Shown: positions 27,303-36,649, numbered from the stretch's first letter. The stretch is DNA of 64,000 nucleotides from Pseudanabaena sp. Chao 1811 (GCF_027942295.1 NZ_CP101416.1:496001-560000); one strand, 5' to 3'. The notes: a model not told the origin generated them from the letters alone. A program made the numbers and translations.

Positions 27303-30300
27303 ATGCTCAATGGGATTCTCAAATGGTCGATCGCACAGCGCTGGTTAGTCATTATCGGCGCAGTAATCATCACCTTTTACGGAATCTATACGATCGCCAA
27401 AATGCCCTTGGACGTATTCCCTCCCTTTGCGCCACCGCAAGTTGAAATTCAAACCGAAGCCGCAGGATTAGCCCCCGAAGAAGTGGAATCCTTGGTAACT
27501 TTGCCCATTGAGAGCGCTATTAATGGCACTGCGGGAGTAAGTGCTGTTAGGTCTTCGAGTGCCGCCAGTATTTCGGTGGTGCGGGTCATTTTTAAATGGG
27601 GAACTGATATTTATCAGGCGCGGCAATTGGTAACGGAACGCTTACAGGCGGCTCGGAGCAAGCTTCCCACATCCGTGGAAACCCCAAAAATTGCACCGAT
27701 TAGTTCACCCATTGGCACGATTGTGACCTATGCCTTTACTTCTAAAAATAATGACTTGATGGAAGTACGGCGACTTGTTGATTGGCAAGTTACGAACCGC
27801 TTGCTTGCCGTGTCAGGAGTTGCCCAAGTGATTGTCTTTGGTGGCGATGTGCGACAATATCAAGTTCTCGTTGCCCCTGAAAAACTCCAAGCTTTTAATG
27901 TATCGCTGCAAGAGGTATCGGATTCAGTGGCGGCAGCAAATGTGAATGCGGCGGGGGGCTATTTGATTACACCCGATCGCGAAAAATTGATTCGAGGTAT
28001 TGGGCGGATTGAGGATATTGAGGCTCTCAAGCAGTCAGTGATTACGGCGCGTAATGGTGTGCCTATAAGAATTAGTGATGTCGCTGACGTAAAAATTGGT
28101 GCAGCCGTGAAGCGTGGTGATGCCAGTGTGAATACTCAAAAAGCAGTTGTGGCAATTATCAATAAACAACCGCAAGCTGATACGCCGACCGTCACCCGTG
28201 CGGTGGAAGCCGCCATGAATGAGGTGAAAGCTGGCTTGCCTGAGGGCATTGAAATTAACACCACATTCAGTCAAGAAACGTATATTGATGCTTCCATTGA
28301 AAATGTTCAGGAAGCATTAATCGAAGGAAGTGTTATCGTTGCCCTGATTCTGATTCCCTTTTTGATGAATTGGCGGAACTTAGCGGTCTGTTTGGTGGCT
28401 TTGCCTTTGTCTTTATTGATTGGATTATTAACTCTCAATTGGTTGGGACAGGGCTTAAACACTATGACCTTGGGAGGTTTAGCCGTCGCAATCGGTTCGG
28501 CGGTTGATGATGCGATCGTGGATGCGGAAAATGTGTACCGATGTCTGCGCGAAAATAAACATTCTGACAAGCCTCAACCCGTTTTAGAGGTCGTATTTGC
28601 AGGCTGTCAAGAAGTGCGGGATTCTGTATTTGGCGCGACGATCATCACCATTGTGGTTTTCTCTCCCGTCTTTGCACTTACGGGAGTAGAAGGAAGCATT
28701 TTTATTCCGATGGGATTGGGCTACTTAGCCGCAGTATTAGCCTCTAGTTTTGTGGCGCTCACGGTTACACCTGCGCTTTGTGCAATTTTGCTACCCTATG
28801 GACATCTACCTGAGCGAGAGCCTTGGGTTGCAAGATTTTTTAAGAAACTGTATTTGCCCTTAATCAAATTTGCAATGCAGAGATCGCCAATTATTATTGG
28901 GATTGCCGCAGCTAGCTTAGTCCTATCCGTGATCGCTGTTCCTTCCTTTGGGCGCATCTTTCTGCCTGAATTTCAGGAGCAATCACTAGTTAATACCTTG
29001 CTGCTTTATCCCAGTTCATCCCTAGAGGCAACCAATAGCGCCGCCTCAGTGCTAGAGCATAAACTCAAGGACAATCCGAGATTCCAAAATATTCAGGTGC
29101 GCTCTGGTAGGGCAGAAGGGGATGCTGATGCCGCAGGAGTGAACTTGGCACATGTGGATGTGGAGTTGAGCGAGGCAGGAATGAAGGATCGTAAAGCTAG
29201 TGTTGATTTATTGCGCCAAGAGTTTGGGAAGGTGATCGGTGCGGCTCCGAATGTGGGCGGATTTATTTCCCATCGGATGGATGAGGTTTTATCGGGGGTG
29301 CGAAGTGCGATCGCTGTCAAAATCTTTGGCGCAGAGCTAGAGCAACTTCGCAGTTTGGGGCAACAGGTAAATGATGTGATGCGATCGGTTGAAGGTATTG
29401 TCGATTTACAACTAGAACCGCAGATTCCTGTAGATCAAATTCAAATTAAGTTCGATCGCGTGGCGGCGGCGAGATATGGGCTAACCATTGGCAAATTATC
29501 GGAAACGATTGAGACTGCCCTAAATGGCAGAGTAGTTTCCCAAGTTTTAGAACAGCAACAAACCTTTAATCTGGTGGTATGGCTGAAGCCTGAAGCGCGT
29601 CAGAGTCTCGAGATGATTGGGAATCTGGTCGTGGATACTCCTAGCGGTAATAAAATTCCCTTGGCACAGGTGGCGAAGGTGATCGATGGCAAGGGCGCAA
29701 ATACGATTAATCGGGAAAATGTGTCGCGCTTGATTGTCGTGGCGGCAAATGCACAGGGACGGGATTTACGCTCAGTGGTGAATGAAATTCAGGCGAAGGT
29801 GAAACAACAGGTGCAGATACCTACGGGTTACTACATCCAATATGCAGGACAGTTTGAGGCTGAGGAAAGAGCTTCTCAAAATATTGTTCTCTTCAGTGCG
29901 ATCGCCTTTGTGGTGATCACGGTGATCATGTATCTCTCGGTCAAATCGATCGCTTCCACTTTAATGATTATGATTAACCTGCCACTGGCGATGGTGGGCG
30001 GCGTGATTGCGGTGATGCTAACGGGTGGAATTTTGTCAATCGCTTCCTTGGTGGGGTTTGTGACGCTTTTTGGCGTTGCCACTCGCAATGGCTTACTACT
30101 AGTTGACAACTACAACACCAAATTTGCATCAGGAATGCCCTTGAGAGATCTATTAGTCCAAGGCTCAATGGAACGACTCAATGCAATTCTGATGACCGCT
30201 TTTACATCAGCGCTAGGATTAGCGCCCCTAGTTGTGGCGGGTGGTGCGGGTAAGGAGTTACTGCAACCTCTATCGATTGTGGTTTTGGGTGGTTTATTTA

Positions 30301-30404
30301 CCTCCACTGCGCTCACGCTGTTAGTACTTCCCGCCATCTATGCTCGCTTCTGGAAATATCTCATTCCCAAACAGAAAGAGAAGACCCACGAACAAGGGGC
30401 TTAA
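27303..30404 (+). CDS. RND heavy-metal efflux permease (CusA/CzcA family)
   Basis: A proton-driven inner membrane pump, 1033 residues from the ATG at 27303 (MLNGILKWSIAQRWLVII). A TTG at 27252 would add 17 charged residues and is less likely. It has the 12-TM RND plan with two large periplasmic loops. PLDVFPPFAPPQVEIQTEAAG follows TM1. TM4 carries the acidic relay GSAVDDAIVDAENVYR, the proton pathway signature of the heavy-metal branch. FKPEF-type docking residues are conserved (FGRIFLPEFQEQSLV). Metal specificity (Cu, Ni/Co or Zn) cannot be read from sequence alone. Confidence 0.93.
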   Translation: MLNGILKWSIAQRWLVIIGAVIITFYGIYTIAKMPLDVFPPFAPPQVEIQTEAAGLAPEEVESLVTLPIESAINGTAGVSAVRSSSAASISVVRVIFKWGTDIYQARQLVTERLQAARSKLPTSVETPKIAPISSPIGTIVTYAFTSKNNDLMEVRRLVDWQVTNRLLAVSGVAQVIVFGGDVRQYQVLVAPEKLQAFNVSLQEVSDSVAAANVNAAGGYLITPDREKLIRGIGRIEDIEALKQSVITARNGVPIRISDVADVKIGAAVKRGDASVNTQKAVVAIINKQPQADTPTVTRAVEAAMNEVKAGLPEGIEINTTFSQETYIDASIENVQEALIEGSVIVALILIPFLMNWRNLAVCLVALPLSLLIGLLTLNWLGQGLNTMTLGGLAVAIGSAVDDAIVDAENVYRCLRENKHSDKPQPVLEVVFAGCQEVRDSVFGATIITIVVFSPVFALTGVEGSIFIPMGLGYLAAVLASSFVALTVTPALCAILLPYGHLPEREPWVARFFKKLYLPLIKFAMQRSPIIIGIAAASLVLSVIAVPSFGRIFLPEFQEQSLVNTLLLYPSSSLEATNSAASVLEHKLKDNPRFQNIQVRSGRAEGDADAAGVNLAHVDVELSEAGMKDRKASVDLLRQEFGKVIGAAPNVGGFISHRMDEVLSGVRSAIAVKIFGAELEQLRSLGQQVNDVMRSVEGIVDLQLEPQIPVDQIQIKFDRVAAARYGLTIGKLSETIETALNGRVVSQVLEQQQTFNLVVWLKPEARQSLEMIGNLVVDTPSGNKIPLAQVAKVIDGKGANTINRENVSRLIVVAANAQGRDLRSVVNEIQAKVKQQVQIPTGYYIQYAGQFEAEERASQNIVLFSAIAFVVITVIMYLSVKSIASTLMIMINLPLAMVGGVIAVMLTGGILSIASLVGFVTLFGVATRNGLLLVDNYNTKFASGMPLRDLLVQGSMERLNAILMTAFTSALGLAPLVVAGGAGKELLQPLSIVVLGGLFTSTALTLLVLPAIYARFWKYLIPKQKEKTHEQGA

Positions 30405-30415
30405 GCCCCTTGTTC
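30390..30415. repeat. Intra-operon hairpin at the pump stop codon
   Basis: GAACAAGGGGC-TTAA-GCCCCTTGTTC: an 11-bp perfect stem whose loop contains the TAA stop of the pump gene. There is no T run, so RNA stability or processing is more likely than termination. Confidence 0.7.
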
Positions 30416-30492
30416 GCAAACCTTTGTTCGCCAACTCACAAAAGTGTTGTCACACTTTCGTGAATTGAAAAGCAACCCCAGTAATGATTTTA

Positions 30493-30523
30493 AAAACTAA
30501 AAATTGTAGCCATTTTTAGTTTT
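30493..30523 (+). repeat. AT-only hairpin before the lipoprotein gene
   Basis: AAAACTAAAAA (30493-30503) and TTTTTAGTTTT (30513-30523), a perfect 11-bp stem with a 9-nt loop, 31 bp upstream of the next start codon. It could attenuate the downstream genes. Confidence 0.65.
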
Positions 30524-30554
30524 GGGATAAAACTTATATCAGGAGACTTCCACT

Positions 30555-31067
30555 ATGCAATCTTTAAAATCTCTCGCCATCTCATCAGGACTAATAGGCA
30601 TCATCGCGATCGCTGCCTGTGCGAGTCCTGCTCCAGAGTCCAAACCAGCAAATCCTTTCCCAAATTCCCCTAGCTCCAGTGAACCCAAAGCTAATGCATC
30701 TGCAACAGCTAGTCCTAAAGCCAGTGAGAAAGTAAATGAGAAAGCAGGTAAACCCAATCAAGGTGGGCAAGTTGTTGAATCTGGAGCATACCATTTGGAA
30801 TTGGTCACGATCAATGAAGAAGGGGGTGTGCATATCGATCTATTCTTACAAAATGGCAGCGATCATTCGCCAATCCCTGACGCGAAGGTAAGCGCACAGG
30901 TTCAACTTCCCAATGGCACGAAAAAAGCTTTGGAAATGCCCTATAAAGAGGACGGCAAACATTATGGGGCATTGCTATCGGAAACAATTGCTGGGGAATA
31001 TAAAGTGGTCATTCTCAGCGAGATTAAAGGCGAAAAAATCAATGGTAGATTTAGCTTTAAGCGATAA
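30555..31067 (+). CDS. Predicted lipoprotein of the metal-efflux locus
   Basis: 170 residues. Signal peptide with lipobox IIAIAAC (Cys22), then a Pro/Ser/Lys-rich linker (about 23-70) and a compact beta-rich domain (about 72-170; ESGAYHLELVTINEEGGVHIDLFLQNGSDHSPIPDAKVSAQVQLPNGTKK). The domain has the feel of a CopC/FixH-like immunoglobulin fold, but no clear His/Met metal-binding cluster is visible. GGAGA precedes the start. Its place between pump and regulators suggests a periplasmic role in metal handling. Compare the unnamed third genes of the cyanobacterial nrsBAC or copBAC operons. Confidence 0.75.
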   Translation: MQSLKSLAISSGLIGIIAIAACASPAPESKPANPFPNSPSSSEPKANASATASPKASEKVNEKAGKPNQGGQVVESGAYHLELVTINEEGGVHIDLFLQNGSDHSPIPDAKVSAQVQLPNGTKKALEMPYKEDGKHYGALLSETIAGEYKVVILSEIKGEKINGRFSFKR

Positions 31068-31130
31068 GGGTTTTGTCAAGTGCGTTGCAAAATGCCGCAC
31101 TTGACATGATTGCAAATACGAGAAAAACCT

Positions 31131-31826
31131 ATGCGAATTCTCTTAGTAGAAGATGAACCAGATCTCGGCGCAGCGATCGCCCATCGATTGCGTCAAGAAA
31201 AATATGTCGTGGATTGGGCGAAGGATGGCGCTGAGGCTTGGAATTATTTAGAAAGTCAATGGACTCAATATACTGTCGGCATTTTTGATTGGATGTTGCC
31301 TAAGTTGTCAGGATTGGAATTATGTAAGAAATTGCGATCGCAAAAAAGTACTTTGCCAATTTTGATGCTCACAGCCAAAGATAGCCTCGAAGATCGCGTG
31401 ATTGGCTTAGATGCAGGAGCCGATGACTACTTGGTGAAACCCTTCGGCATGGTTGAGTTATTGGCTCGATTGCGAGCCTTACAAAGGCGATCGCCCCAAT
31501 TGCAAGCAATTCAACTAAAAGTAGGCAATCTTACGCTTGATTACAATACAGCAACAGTTTCCTCTGAAGATACTAATGGCAAATCCACACAAGTTGCGCT
31601 GACGGCAAAAGAGTTTCAGCTTTTAGAGTACTTCATGCAGCGTCCCAATCAGGTTATTTCTCGCGATCAAATCCTCTATCAGCTATGGGAAGTCCAATCC
31701 GAACCAGAAAGCAATGTGGTTGCCGCCCAAATGCGCTTGCTAAGACGCAAACTAGCGGATAGTAATTGCCTCATTTCCATTGAAACTATCTATGGATTAG
31801 GGTATCGCCTGAATCAGAAAACCTGA
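31131..31826 (+). CDS. OmpR-family response regulator (RppA/NrsR-like)
   Basis: 231 residues from the ATG at 31131 (MRILLVEDEPDLG); a TTG at 31110 adds only seven residues. The receiver domain carries the acidic pair, the phosphoacceptor Asp53 in GIFDWMLPKLSG and the conserved Lys in YLVKPFGM. The C-terminal winged helix includes LTAKEFQLLEYFMQRPNQVISRDQILYQLW and TIYGLGYRL. The wording around NYLESQWTQYTVGIFDWMLP strongly recalls Synechocystis RppA/NrsR, regulator of nickel efflux (recollection, not a search). It likely binds the TTTCAT repeats upstream of the adaptor gene. Confidence 0.92.
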   Translation: MRILLVEDEPDLGAAIAHRLRQEKYVVDWAKDGAEAWNYLESQWTQYTVGIFDWMLPKLSGLELCKKLRSQKSTLPILMLTAKDSLEDRVIGLDAGADDYLVKPFGMVELLARLRALQRRSPQLQAIQLKVGNLTLDYNTATVSSEDTNGKSTQVALTAKEFQLLEYFMQRPNQVISRDQILYQLWEVQSEPESNVVAAQMRLLRRKLADSNCLISIETIYGLGYRLNQKT

Positions 31827-31844
31827 ATTTAAAAAGGGAGACAG

Positions 31845-33185
31845 ATGAACCAGAATAGTCTATTTTTTCGCGCCCGTTGGCGGCTTGCAATTTGGTATTC
31901 AGGAGTGATGGGTATCATTCTTTGTATAGCAGGAGTAGGAGCCTATCAGATGATGGTTCATGCCCATTGGCAAGGATTACAGGATGAGATCGAGTCAGTA
32001 GCGGGAACTCTGCACGACACACTGGAGCCAATGCTACAGCAGCCCGATCGCATGAGTCCCTATGTCCAAAATGTACTACCTAATCTCTGTGTCGTAACTG
32101 AACCATGCGCGAAAAATCAACAAAATCTGAGCAATCGCCATATTCTCGGTGTTACCCAAACCAATGCGTACTACATCCATTTTCGCGATCGCAATCATCA
32201 AACAATCGCCACAGTTGGCAACCTACCAGAAGCAGAATTCAACCAAAATTCTGTTTGGCAGATGATTCAGGACAATCAAGGTCATCGCTACTATCAGTTC
32301 TCATTATTACTCAAAAATTCCGCAGGTTTACCTTGGGGCTATATGCAGATTGGGAGATCGATGGCAGAGTACGAGCAGCATTTAAGCGAGTCGAGACTAG
32401 CTCTATTATTGGGGCTACCCATTGGCTTGGTAGCGATCGCGATCGCCAGTTGGTACTTAACCAAAATCGCCATGCAGCCTGTTTATACTTCCTATCAACA
32501 GATTCAACAATTCACCGCCGATGTTGCCCATGAGCTACGCACACCCCTCGCCGCAATCAGGGCAACCGTTGAATCATCCTTAGCAATGGATGTACTTCTC
32601 GAAAATGATTCACGCAATATCTTAAGCGTAATTGAACGCCAAAATAGTCGTCTGTCTCAACTGGTTGGAGATTTATTATTATTATCACGATTAGATATCG
32701 AGACAAGTTCATCCCATTTCTCACCCTGTTGTCTCAATGATATTCTCAGCGATCTGATCGAAGAGCTAGCACCCCTCGCTTTAACTTCAAACCTTAACCT
32801 AAAGCTAAATCTCAAAACTGAAACACGCATCTTTGTGATGGGCAATGAGTCCCAGCTATATCGGCTATTCTCCAACCTCATCGCCAATGCTATTCAATAT
32901 TCCAACGTAAATGGAAAGATTACTGTTTGCTTGACCATGCAGGATCGTGAAGCGATCGCCTATATTCGTGATACAGGTATTGGCATTGCCCCACAGGATT
33001 TACCATACATTTTCGATCGCTTCTATCGCGCTAATAGAGATCGCTCACGGACTACAGGCGGCTCTGGTTTGGGGCTAGCCATTGCTAAGGCGATCGTCCA
33101 TAAACATCGTGGCAACGTCCAAGCCATCAGTGAGTTTGGCAAGGGCAGTGAATTTATAGTGTCTTTACCAAGGTTATTAACTTAG
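31845..33185 (+). CDS. Sensor histidine kinase (RppB/NrsS-like)
   Basis: 446 residues, partner of the upstream regulator (18-bp gap). TM1 at about 13-37, a periplasmic sensor domain (about 38-183) beginning HAHWQGLQDEIESVAGTLHD and holding two Cys (LCVVTEPC), and TM2 at about 184-204. The HisKA motif FTADVAHELRTPLAAI has the phospho-acceptor His229. The HATPase domain follows with NLIANAIQYS, DTGIGIAPQDLPYIFDRFYR and GGSGLGLAIAKAI. The periplasmic region resembles the metal-sensing RppB/NrsS kinase of cyanobacteria. It converges on the LRR gene with no gap. Confidence 0.93.
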   Translation: MNQNSLFFRARWRLAIWYSGVMGIILCIAGVGAYQMMVHAHWQGLQDEIESVAGTLHDTLEPMLQQPDRMSPYVQNVLPNLCVVTEPCAKNQQNLSNRHILGVTQTNAYYIHFRDRNHQTIATVGNLPEAEFNQNSVWQMIQDNQGHRYYQFSLLLKNSAGLPWGYMQIGRSMAEYEQHLSESRLALLLGLPIGLVAIAIASWYLTKIAMQPVYTSYQQIQQFTADVAHELRTPLAAIRATVESSLAMDVLLENDSRNILSVIERQNSRLSQLVGDLLLLSRLDIETSSSHFSPCCLNDILSDLIEELAPLALTSNLNLKLNLKTETRIFVMGNESQLYRLFSNLIANAIQYSNVNGKITVCLTMQDREAIAYIRDTGIGIAPQDLPYIFDRFYRANRDRSRTTGGSGLGLAIAKAIVHKHRGNVQAISEFGKGSEFIVSLPRLLT

Positions 33186-33938
33186 CTAAATCAAAATCAT
33201 GCCATGTTGCAAATTACTCAAGGAGGCTGCATCAATGGAATTGCCTCTTAAATCGAGGCGCAATAGCTTGTTGAGCTTAGCAATTTCTGGAGGCAACTTA
33301 GTGAGTTCGTTATAAGATAAATCTAGTTCGGTAATATTGATGAGATTGCCAATTTCCGCAGGGAGAGAAGTTAATTGATTATTACCAAGATAGAGATCTG
33401 TCAGATTTGTGAGGTTACCAATTTCTTGGGGCAAGCTGGTGAGTTGGTTTTTTCGTAAATCGAGTTCCGTTAAACTTTTGAGATTACCAATTTCTATGGG
33501 CAAGCTTTCTAAATAGTTTTCGCATAGATCAAACCATGTTAAAAATTTTAGGACTCCGATCTCGGATGGCAATTCCTTCAGAGCATTATTACTAAGATCA
33601 ATTCTGGCAAGATTGGATAGGGATTTAATGTCTGGAGGCAATTGGGAGATTTTATTTTCTGCTAAATTTAGCACTGTCAAATTTTGGAGATACATGACAG
33701 CATTGGGAATTTTCGCAATTTGATTGCATTCTAAATGTAGCCAAGTTAGTTGTTGTAAATTGGCGATCGCATCTGGCAGGGTGGTCAACTGATTTTCACT
33801 CAGATATAGCCAAACTAAATTTGTTAATTTCCCAATTGCTTCAGGAACTGCGGTCATTTGCAGTTCACTAAGATACAGAGAAGTTGCCTCAGAAACTCTA
33901 GCGGTCTCAATTGCTTCAAATATTGCCTGTTCGTTCAT
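33186..33938 (-). CDS. Leucine-rich repeat protein
   Basis: 250 residues made almost wholly of nine or so 23-residue LRRs of the type LxxLxxLxLxxNxLxxLPxxI (for example LTNLVWLYLSENQLTTLPDAI and LTNLTDLYLGNNQLTSLPAEI). There is no signal peptide or attached enzymatic domain. This is the plant/ROCO-like LRR subtype that often fronts small GTPases in cyanobacteria, but here it stands alone. It probably acts as a protein-interaction scaffold. The start ATG at 33938 lies 11 bp from the divergent hydrolase start, leaving almost no promoter space. Confidence 0.9.
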   Translation of the reverse strand: MNEQAIFEAIETARVSEATSLYLSELQMTAVPEAIGKLTNLVWLYLSENQLTTLPDAIANLQQLTWLHLECNQIAKIPNAVMYLQNLTVLNLAENKISQLPPDIKSLSNLARIDLSNNALKELPSEIGVLKFLTWFDLCENYLESLPIEIGNLKSLTELDLRKNQLTSLPQEIGNLTNLTDLYLGNNQLTSLPAEIGNLINITELDLSYNELTKLPPEIAKLNKLLRLDLRGNSIDAASLSNLQHGMILI

Positions 33939-33949
33939 TGTGGGGTTTT

Positions 33950-34795
33950 ATGGTACGCAAAGTACAAATCGGTAACTATGGGGTCACATACTACTCAGAG
34001 GGAGATGCCAGCAATCCTGCAATTTTGTTTTTACATGGATTTATGGGCGATCGCGATGAGTTTAAACAAGCGATCGCGTTTTTGTCGAAACAGTTTTATT
34101 GTGTGGCAATCGATTTATTTGGGCATGGACAGACCTGTTTAATCGATCACAACTATCAAGATCTAGATGACATTCCCCAACCAGAGCATTACTACACAAT
34201 ACATTCCAGCGCCGATCTTGTCATTAATTTTTTGGATTTTCTTCGTTTGGATTACTGTTTCTTAATAGGTTACTCTATGGGCGGCAGGTTGGCTTTATAT
34301 CTAACCATCCATTTCCCACAATATTTTTACAAAGTAGTCTTAGAATCAGCCTCCGCAGGTTTACGCACAGATGCCGAAAGGAGCGATCGCTTAGCCAAAG
34401 ATTACCAACTTGCCACTAAATTAGAAAGTGGTGATTTTAGGCAATTTCTAGAAAACTGGTATCAACAGCCTATTTTTAATTCGCTGCGATCGCATCCAGA
34501 TTTCCAGCAGTTACTAGAACAAAGACTGAAAAATTCTCCATCGCAGCTCGCTAGATCATTGCGCGATCTCAGTACAGGGATGCAGCCATCATTATGGGAA
34601 GATCTCCCTAAAATTAAAATCCCCTTACTTTTATTAGCAGGAGAGTTAGATCCTAAGTTTGTAAAAATCAATCAACAAATGGAACAACTAACTGAATATT
34701 CCCAGTTAGAAATTGTGCCTAGTTGCGGACACAATATCCATTTTGAAAATCCAAAATTGTTTGTCGAAAAGATTCAAGCTTTTTTTCAGAAATAA
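33950..34795 (+). CDS. menH: Alpha/beta hydrolase, MenH-like
   Basis: 281 residues from the ATG at 33950 (MVRKVQIGNYGVTYY); the frame extends 13 codons further, into the LRR gene. The fold shows ILFLHGFMGDRDEF (oxyanion HG), IGYSMGGRLALYL (nucleophile Ser in GYSMGG), LLAGELDPKF (Asp) and SCGHNIHFENP (His), the catalytic triad. The GFMGDRDEF and YSMGGRLAL motifs fit SHCHC synthase (MenH) of phylloquinone/menaquinone synthesis, which cyanobacteria need for photosystem I. A general hydrolase remains possible. Its last 28 codons are duplicated downstream. Confidence 0.75.
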   Translation: MVRKVQIGNYGVTYYSEGDASNPAILFLHGFMGDRDEFKQAIAFLSKQFYCVAIDLFGHGQTCLIDHNYQDLDDIPQPEHYYTIHSSADLVINFLDFLRLDYCFLIGYSMGGRLALYLTIHFPQYFYKVVLESASAGLRTDAERSDRLAKDYQLATKLESGDFRQFLENWYQQPIFNSLRSHPDFQQLLEQRLKNSPSQLARSLRDLSTGMQPSLWEDLPKIKIPLLLLAGELDPKFVKINQQMEQLTEYSQLEIVPSCGHNIHFENPKLFVEKIQAFFQK

Positions 34796-35091
34796 AGCTT
34801 GACACCCTGTGCAAATTTTACCCCCCTTAGTCCCCCCTTGAAAGGTGGGGAAAGTTAAATCCTCCCCCTTTCAAGGGGGAGTTAGAGGGGGTTTTAAAGA
34901 TTTTGTGCCTAGTTGCGGACACAATATCCATTTTGAGAATCCAAAATTGTTTGTCGAAAAGATTCAAGCTTTTTTCAGAAATAAAGCTTGACACCCTGTG
35001 CAAATTTTACCCCCCTTAGTCCCCCCTTGAAAGGTGGGGAAAGTTAAATCCTCCCCCTTTCAAGGGGGAGTTAGAGGGGGTTTTAAAGATT
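34713..35091 (+). repeat. Tandem duplication of the hydrolase 3' end plus repeat element
   Basis: Two consecutive copies, 34713-34902 (190 bp) and 34903-35091 (189 bp), each containing the last 28 codons of the hydrolase, its stop and a CCCCTTGAAAGG/CCTTTCAAGGGG element. A short third TTTTGTGC start follows. The copies differ by a substitution (GAAAAT/GAGAAT) and one T lost from a T run, so they are very recent. The second copy is non-coding. Confidence 0.95.
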
Positions 35092-35126
35092 TTGTGCATC
35101 AAGTATATGAATGCATTTCTTTCTAG

Positions 35127-36413
35127 CTAGCTTCTTGCCGAAGCAATATTTTTTAAATCAGGACGAGTGGCAGGGGCAAAAAAGAGAGACTCAAAGGAAG
35201 CATCACGATTGCCTAGAGTTTCATAGAAGAAAAAAGAAAACCCATCAAAGGACATCTCACGCGCAACTTTTACCTGTCCCTTAATTTGACGCATATCGAC
35301 ATTTTGAATTCTTAAACCTGTCAAAATCCCAACAGCGACAGGAACTTTTTGGCGAATTTCTTGCCATTCAGGACGTTCTAGCTCTTTGGTAAAGTTTTCG
35401 ATATTATCTCGGTAGAGTTGCACGACTAACTCATCGACTAATCCTAAATAAACCCAGCTATACCAATCTTGGAGATACTTTCTATAGGAAAAATCCTTAG
35501 GGTTAGGAGATAAAGAAATTAGACAGTTAGGTTTAACTGCTCTGACAGCTTTAGCGATCTTCTGCATCAAATTGCTAAGCTTGCTAGCACGCCATCGCAT
35601 CCATTCAGGATCTTGAAAGTTGTCAGATGGCAACCTGCCGAAATGCTCTTTTTTGTACAAAGCAATTGTGTAATCATCGTAGCCAAGCTCCGCTGGCATA
35701 CCAAAATGATCATCTAGCTGAATGCCATCTACATCATATTTTTTGACGACTTCCACAATTAGATCTGTCAAAAATTTTTGAACTTCAGGATGGGCAGGAG
35801 TTAACCAAACCAGTCGATGCTCATTATTTTCGCCATGAACGAAAACTTGAGAGCCATCTTTGCGGTTACTAACCCAGTCAGGATGTTGACGCATCAACTC
35901 CGAACCTTCCTCAGTCATTAATCCATATTCAAACCAAGGAATGACTGCAAAATTTTGCTCATGCCCCAACTCGATCACCTCGGCGAGCATATCGCGGTTT
36001 TGCAGGTCAGGGTTAGGATCGATTTCTACACCAAAGGACTTTTGGGCAACTTTACTGCGATACAGGGTATGCCCCCCATTCCAAACCGTAGGATACAGGG
36101 TATTAAACTTTAGGCGTTTTAATCTGTTAATGGCTTGCTGAAGCTTCTGGGTGGAAAATAAAACATCACTATCGACATTAGTGAGCCAGATGCCACGGAG
36201 TTCGTTGTTATTGGTAGGTCTAATTGGAATTGGGCTAATTGTAGGTTGATCAACTGTGTTAATAGCCGCATCACTAGCTGTTGCATTACTAGCAGTAGTT
36301 TGCGCGATCGCCCAAAAAGGAAAATTGAGCATTAACGCGATCACTAATCCTAAGAATGTTAAAAGTAGAAAGCGTAATCGTGATCGCCAAGACGCAAAAT
36401 TAATTTTCCCCAT
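35127..36413 (-). CDS. Family 10-like glycosyl hydrolase (GHL10/DUF187)
   Basis: 428 residues. An N-terminal hydrophobic signal or anchor (about 10-38, FLLLTFLGLVIALMLNFPFWAIA) is followed by the TIM-barrel typical of this family: ELRGIWLTNVDSDVLFSTQ (about 72-90), RLKRLKFNTLYPTVWNGGHTLYRS, GLMTEEGSELM, VKKYDVDGIQLDDHFG (about 214-229, acidic residues) and WRASKLSNLMQKIAKAVRAVKP. These proteins are thought to cleave cell-envelope glycans and often occur in several copies in cyanobacteria. Exact substrate unknown. Confidence 0.88.
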   Translation of the reverse strand: MGKINFASWRSRLRFLLLTFLGLVIALMLNFPFWAIAQTTASNATASDAAINTVDQPTISPIPIRPTNNNELRGIWLTNVDSDVLFSTQKLQQAINRLKRLKFNTLYPTVWNGGHTLYRSKVAQKSFGVEIDPNPDLQNRDMLAEVIELGHEQNFAVIPWFEYGLMTEEGSELMRQHPDWVSNRKDGSQVFVHGENNEHRLVWLTPAHPEVQKFLTDLIVEVVKKYDVDGIQLDDHFGMPAELGYDDYTIALYKKEHFGRLPSDNFQDPEWMRWRASKLSNLMQKIAKAVRAVKPNCLISLSPNPKDFSYRKYLQDWYSWVYLGLVDELVVQLYRDNIENFTKELERPEWQEIRQKVPVAVGILTGLRIQNVDMRQIKGQVKVAREMSFDGFSFFFYETLGNRDASFESLFFAPATRPDLKNIASARS

Positions 36414-36531
36414 AACAAATGAGCTAGGTAAGCTCTAACTCCTCAAATTTAGGCTTCAACTTTTTCAACCATTATTGTATAGCTATTTTTAGCACCAGAA
36501 AAACACATAAAAGCGAACTGTGCAATTCTTT

Positions 36532-36647
36532 TATAGCTGTCGCCAAGTGTATAAGACATAAAGCCCAAGAAGAGAAAGGCGGTGCTAAGCGCCGCCTTTC
36601 TCTTCTTGGGTTTTGAGTTTGTCCTAACATAAGCGACGGCAGCTATA
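36532..36647. repeat. MITE-like element, TATAGC family copy 4
   Basis: Ends TATAGCTGTCGC (36532-36543) and GCGACGGCAGCTATA (36633-36647), subterminal TAAGACA/TGTCCTAAC, and a central hairpin about 22 bp long with arms CCCAAGAAGAGAAAGGCGG, one G-U pair and a TAA loop. It ends 2 bp before the stop codon of the phycobiliprotein-like gene. Confidence 0.85.
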
Positions 36648-36649
36648 CT

